Shown: positions 62,111 to 64,000 of the stretch, piece after piece | How positions within the stretch are numbered: position 1 is the stretch's first letter | Layout of the letters: each line of letters opens with the position of its first letter | From: Megalopta genalis | Taxonomy: Eukaryota > Arthropoda > Insecta > Hymenoptera > Halictidae | Length of the DNA: 64,000 nt | Direction: 5' to 3' | Assembly (NCBI RefSeq): GCF_051020955.1 | Contig: NW_027476331.1 | Location: 124,001 to 188,000 of the forward strand | Made by a program: the position numbers and the translations under genes | Notes under the pieces: generated by a model | What the model saw: the letters and a program-made list of their open reading frames with translations, nothing else | Databases searched by the model: none | What the model was told of the DNA's origin: nothing

Positions 62111-64000
62111 GGATTTGAAGCTAATTCGTTTGTTTCGCATGCAGTTGGAGCGAAGTCACGTATATCACAAGTATTTGAAGCTGAACCATTTGTTTCTCGA
62201 GAACACTCTGCTAAACCATGTGTTTCGAATGAATTTGAAGCCAACTCATGTGTTTCGCATGGATTTGAAGCTATCTCGTTTGCTTCACATGCTGTTGAAG
62301 CTAAATCATGTTTATCACAAGTATTTCAATCTAAACCACTTGTTTCGCATGGATTCGAAGATCTGCCTTCCACTTCGCACTGATTTGAAGCTGAATCATT
62401 TCTTTCGCTTGAATGTGAAGCTAACACGTTTGTTTTCCAAGCATTTGAAGCAAATTCGTGTGTATCACAAGTATTTGAAGCTGAATTATTTTTTTCGCAA
62501 GAATATTGTGCTAAACAATGTGTTGCGAATGAATTTGAAGCTAAACCATTTGTTCCGTATGGATTCGAAGAAGAGACTTCTACTTCGCATTGATTTGAAG
62601 CGAAATCATGTGTTTCGCATGGATTCGGAGATCAGCCTTCTACTTCGCAATCATTTGAAGCTAAATCATGTGTTTCGCATGGATTTGAAGCTGACTCGTT
62701 TGTTTCGCCTGCATTTGAAGCTATATCATGTATATCACAAGTATTTGAATCTGAACCATTTGATTCCCATGAATAGTACGCTAAACCATGTCTTCCTAAT
62801 GAATTTGAAGCTAAATCATATGTTTTGAATGACTTTGAAGCTAACTCGTTTGTTTCGCATGCATTTGAAGCTAAATCATGTATATCACAAGTGTTTGAAG
62901 CTAAACCATTTGTTTCGCATGGATTCGAAGATAACCCTTCTACTTCGCATTGATTTGAAGCTAAATCATGTGTTTCGCATGGATTTGAAGCAAAGCCTTC
63001 TACTTCGCATTGATTTGGAGTTAAATCGTGTGTTTCGCATGGATTTAAAGCTAACTCGTTGTTTCGCAAGCAGTTGAAGCTAAATCATGTATATCACAAG
63101 TGTTTGAAGCTGAACCATTTGATTAGCATGGATTCGAAGATCACCCCTCTTCTTCGCATTGATTTGAAGATAATCATGTGTTTCGCATGGATTTGAAGCT
63201 AACTCGTTTGTTTCGCATGCAGTTGAAGAAAAGTAATGGATATCACAAGTATTTGAAGATAAACCATTTGATTCCCATGGATTTGAAGCTATGCCTTCTT
63301 CTTCGCATTGATTTGAAGCTAAATCATGTTTTTCGCATGGATTTGAAGCTAACTCGTTGTTTCGCATGCAGTTGAAGCTAAATCATGTATATCACAAGTA
63401 TTTGAAGCTAAACCATTTGTTTCGCATGGATTCGAAGATAACCCTTCTACTTCGCATTGATTTGAAGCTAAATCATGTGTTTCGCATAGATTTGAAGCTA
63501 ACTGGTTTGTTTCGCATGCTGTTGAAGCTAAATCATGTATATCACAAGTATTTGAAGCTAAATCGTTTGATTCGCATGGATTTGAAGATAAGCCTTCTAC
63601 CTCGCATTGATTTGAAGATAAATCATGTGTTTCGCATGGATTTAAAGCTAACTCGTTGTTTCGCATGCAGTTGAAGCTAAATCATGTATATCACAAGTAT
63701 TGAAGCTAAACCATTTTATTCCCATGCATTTGAAGCTATGCCTTCTACTTCGCATTGATTTGATGTTAAATCATATGTCTCGCATGGATTTGAAGCTATC
63801 TCGTTTGTTTCGCATGCACAGAATATAAATCAAGTATATCACAAGTATTTGAAGCTAAACCTTTGTTTCGCATGGATTCGAACAACAGCCTTCTGCTTCG
63901 CATTGATTTGGACCTAAATCATGTGTTTCGCATGGATTTGAAGCTAACTCGTTTATTTCGCATGCACTTGAAGCAGAACCATGTATATCACAAGTATTTG
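62111..64000. repeat. Domain C right end: mosaic of known blocks
   Basis: From left to right this holds the CTCGAG-type block (to about 62,428), about 400 bp of domain-A-like diverged HORs with type-6 monomers (AAGAATATTGTGC, CATGAATAGTACGC), a 288-bp block (63,080-63,367), about 250 bp like 58,800-59,050, and a partial block E running off the window (about 63,700-64,000). No gene was found. Confidence 0.8.

Larger units (their letters stand above)
1..64000. repeat. Satellite array of 30-bp monomers in 150-bp higher-order repeats
   Basis: The whole window is head-to-tail copies of a 30-bp unit that begins with TTTGAAGCTAA and ends with TTTCGCATGGA. Five unit types follow one another in fixed order and differ mainly in the centre: type 1 AATCATGTG, type 2 ACTCGTTTG, type 3 AATCATGTATATCACAAG (its tail lacks the TTTCGCATG end), type 4 AACCATTTG, type 5 GATAAGCCTTCTACTTCG. 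Together they form a 150-bp HOR. The reverse-complement form CCATGCGAAA was not seen as a unit on the + strand, so there is no inversion. No unique sequence longer than a few tens of bases was found. Hand count of the consensus gives 55 G+C in 150 bases. Both ends of the window lie inside the array. This is what is known as satellite DNA with HOR structure; a chromosomal location in heterochromatin or a centromere is inference. Confidence 0.97.
28943..64000. repeat. Array domain C: homogenised canonical HOR with hallmark 1-bp deletion
   Basis: The canonical 150-bp HOR returns, but copies here are much more alike than in domain A. Markers are a one-base deletion in unit 2 (CTCGTTGTTTCGC for CTCGTTTGTTTCGC), found at least 41 times between 29.7 and 63.7 kb; a unit-4 variant TTTGATTAGCATGG followed by GATCACCCCTCTTCTTCG; a unit-4 variant ATTTGATTCCCATGG; and a two-base deletion giving AAACCTTTGTTTCGC. 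The domain is a nested set of near-identical duplications from 300 bp to about 7 kb, listed separately. There is no gene. The array continues past the end of the window. Confidence 0.88.

Noticed and set aside
1..64000. CRISPR array, because of regular units of about 30 bp
   Set aside because: The units are contiguous and diverged from one another, with no unique spacers and no cas genes. The regularity is that of a satellite.
1..64000. CENP-B-box-like motif around TTTCGCATGGATTTGAA
   Set aside because: The TTCG start fits, but the CGGG core needed for the known box is absent from the monomers.
1..64000. tRNA, rRNA, ribosome binding sites, promoters, terminators
   Set aside because: Nothing in any stretch departs from the monomer pattern in a way that would suggest such elements. 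Short palindromes such as GCATGC and TTCGAA are part of the monomer and recur once per HOR.
1..64000. Telomeric or rDNA spacer repeat
   Set aside because: No telomere-type short G-rich repeat and no rRNA sequence is present. The 30-bp unit does not resemble either.

Overview
This window holds one thing only: an uninterrupted head-to-tail satellite array. I found no gene, RNA gene, transposon, CRISPR array or unique flanking DNA anywhere in the 64 kb. The array runs off both ends, so it is longer than the window. The basic unit is 30 bp. Each unit starts with a form of TTTGAAGCTAA and ends with a form of TTTCGCATGGA, with a variable centre of about 8 bp. Five diverged units in fixed order make a 150-bp higher-order repeat (HOR), so the window contains about 425 HOR copies and about 2,100 monomers (arithmetic estimate). 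All units lie in the same orientation. The consensus is about 37% G+C by hand count.

The organism cannot be named from this sequence. A megasatellite of this kind, with multi-kb nested duplications and no genes, points to a eukaryotic nuclear genome (centromeric, pericentromeric or other heterochromatin), probably assembled from long reads. The consensus is not depleted in CpG, which argues weakly against a heavily CpG-methylated genome such as that of a vertebrate.

Layout: (A) 1 to about 14,575 is the canonical 150-bp HOR with many private variants, a 34-bp AT-rich insertion present three times, and mosaic blocks of 0.75-1.1 kb. (B) About 14,576-28,942 is a distinct subfamily marked by CTGCATTTGAAGCTATATCA and CTTATATCGCAAG units, with HORs of 149-150 bp and 0.9-3 kb blocks repeated two or three times. 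(C) About 28,943-64,000 returns to the canonical HOR, but carries a hallmark 1-bp deletion (CTCGTTGTTTCGC) at least 41 times and is built from near-identical multi-kb duplications: a 568-bp tandem, a 1,916-bp tandem with a third copy, a compound repeat of about 7 kb (blocks of 2.9 + 4.1 kb), a 2,163-bp tandem, and a 3-kb block repeated 24 kb away.

Because 30 and 150 are multiples of three, two frames of the consensus have no stop codon (one per strand) and the third forward frame has one TGA per HOR. This produces hundreds of chance open frames, the longest 565 codons. They are broken again and again by 1-bp indels that have themselves been amplified with the HORs, so I do not call any as a gene. 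The points of interest are the three-level repeat architecture, the evidence for very recent unequal exchange or gene conversion, the possible fit of unit length to helical turn and nucleosome size, and a few places where the assembled sequence itself may be unreliable.
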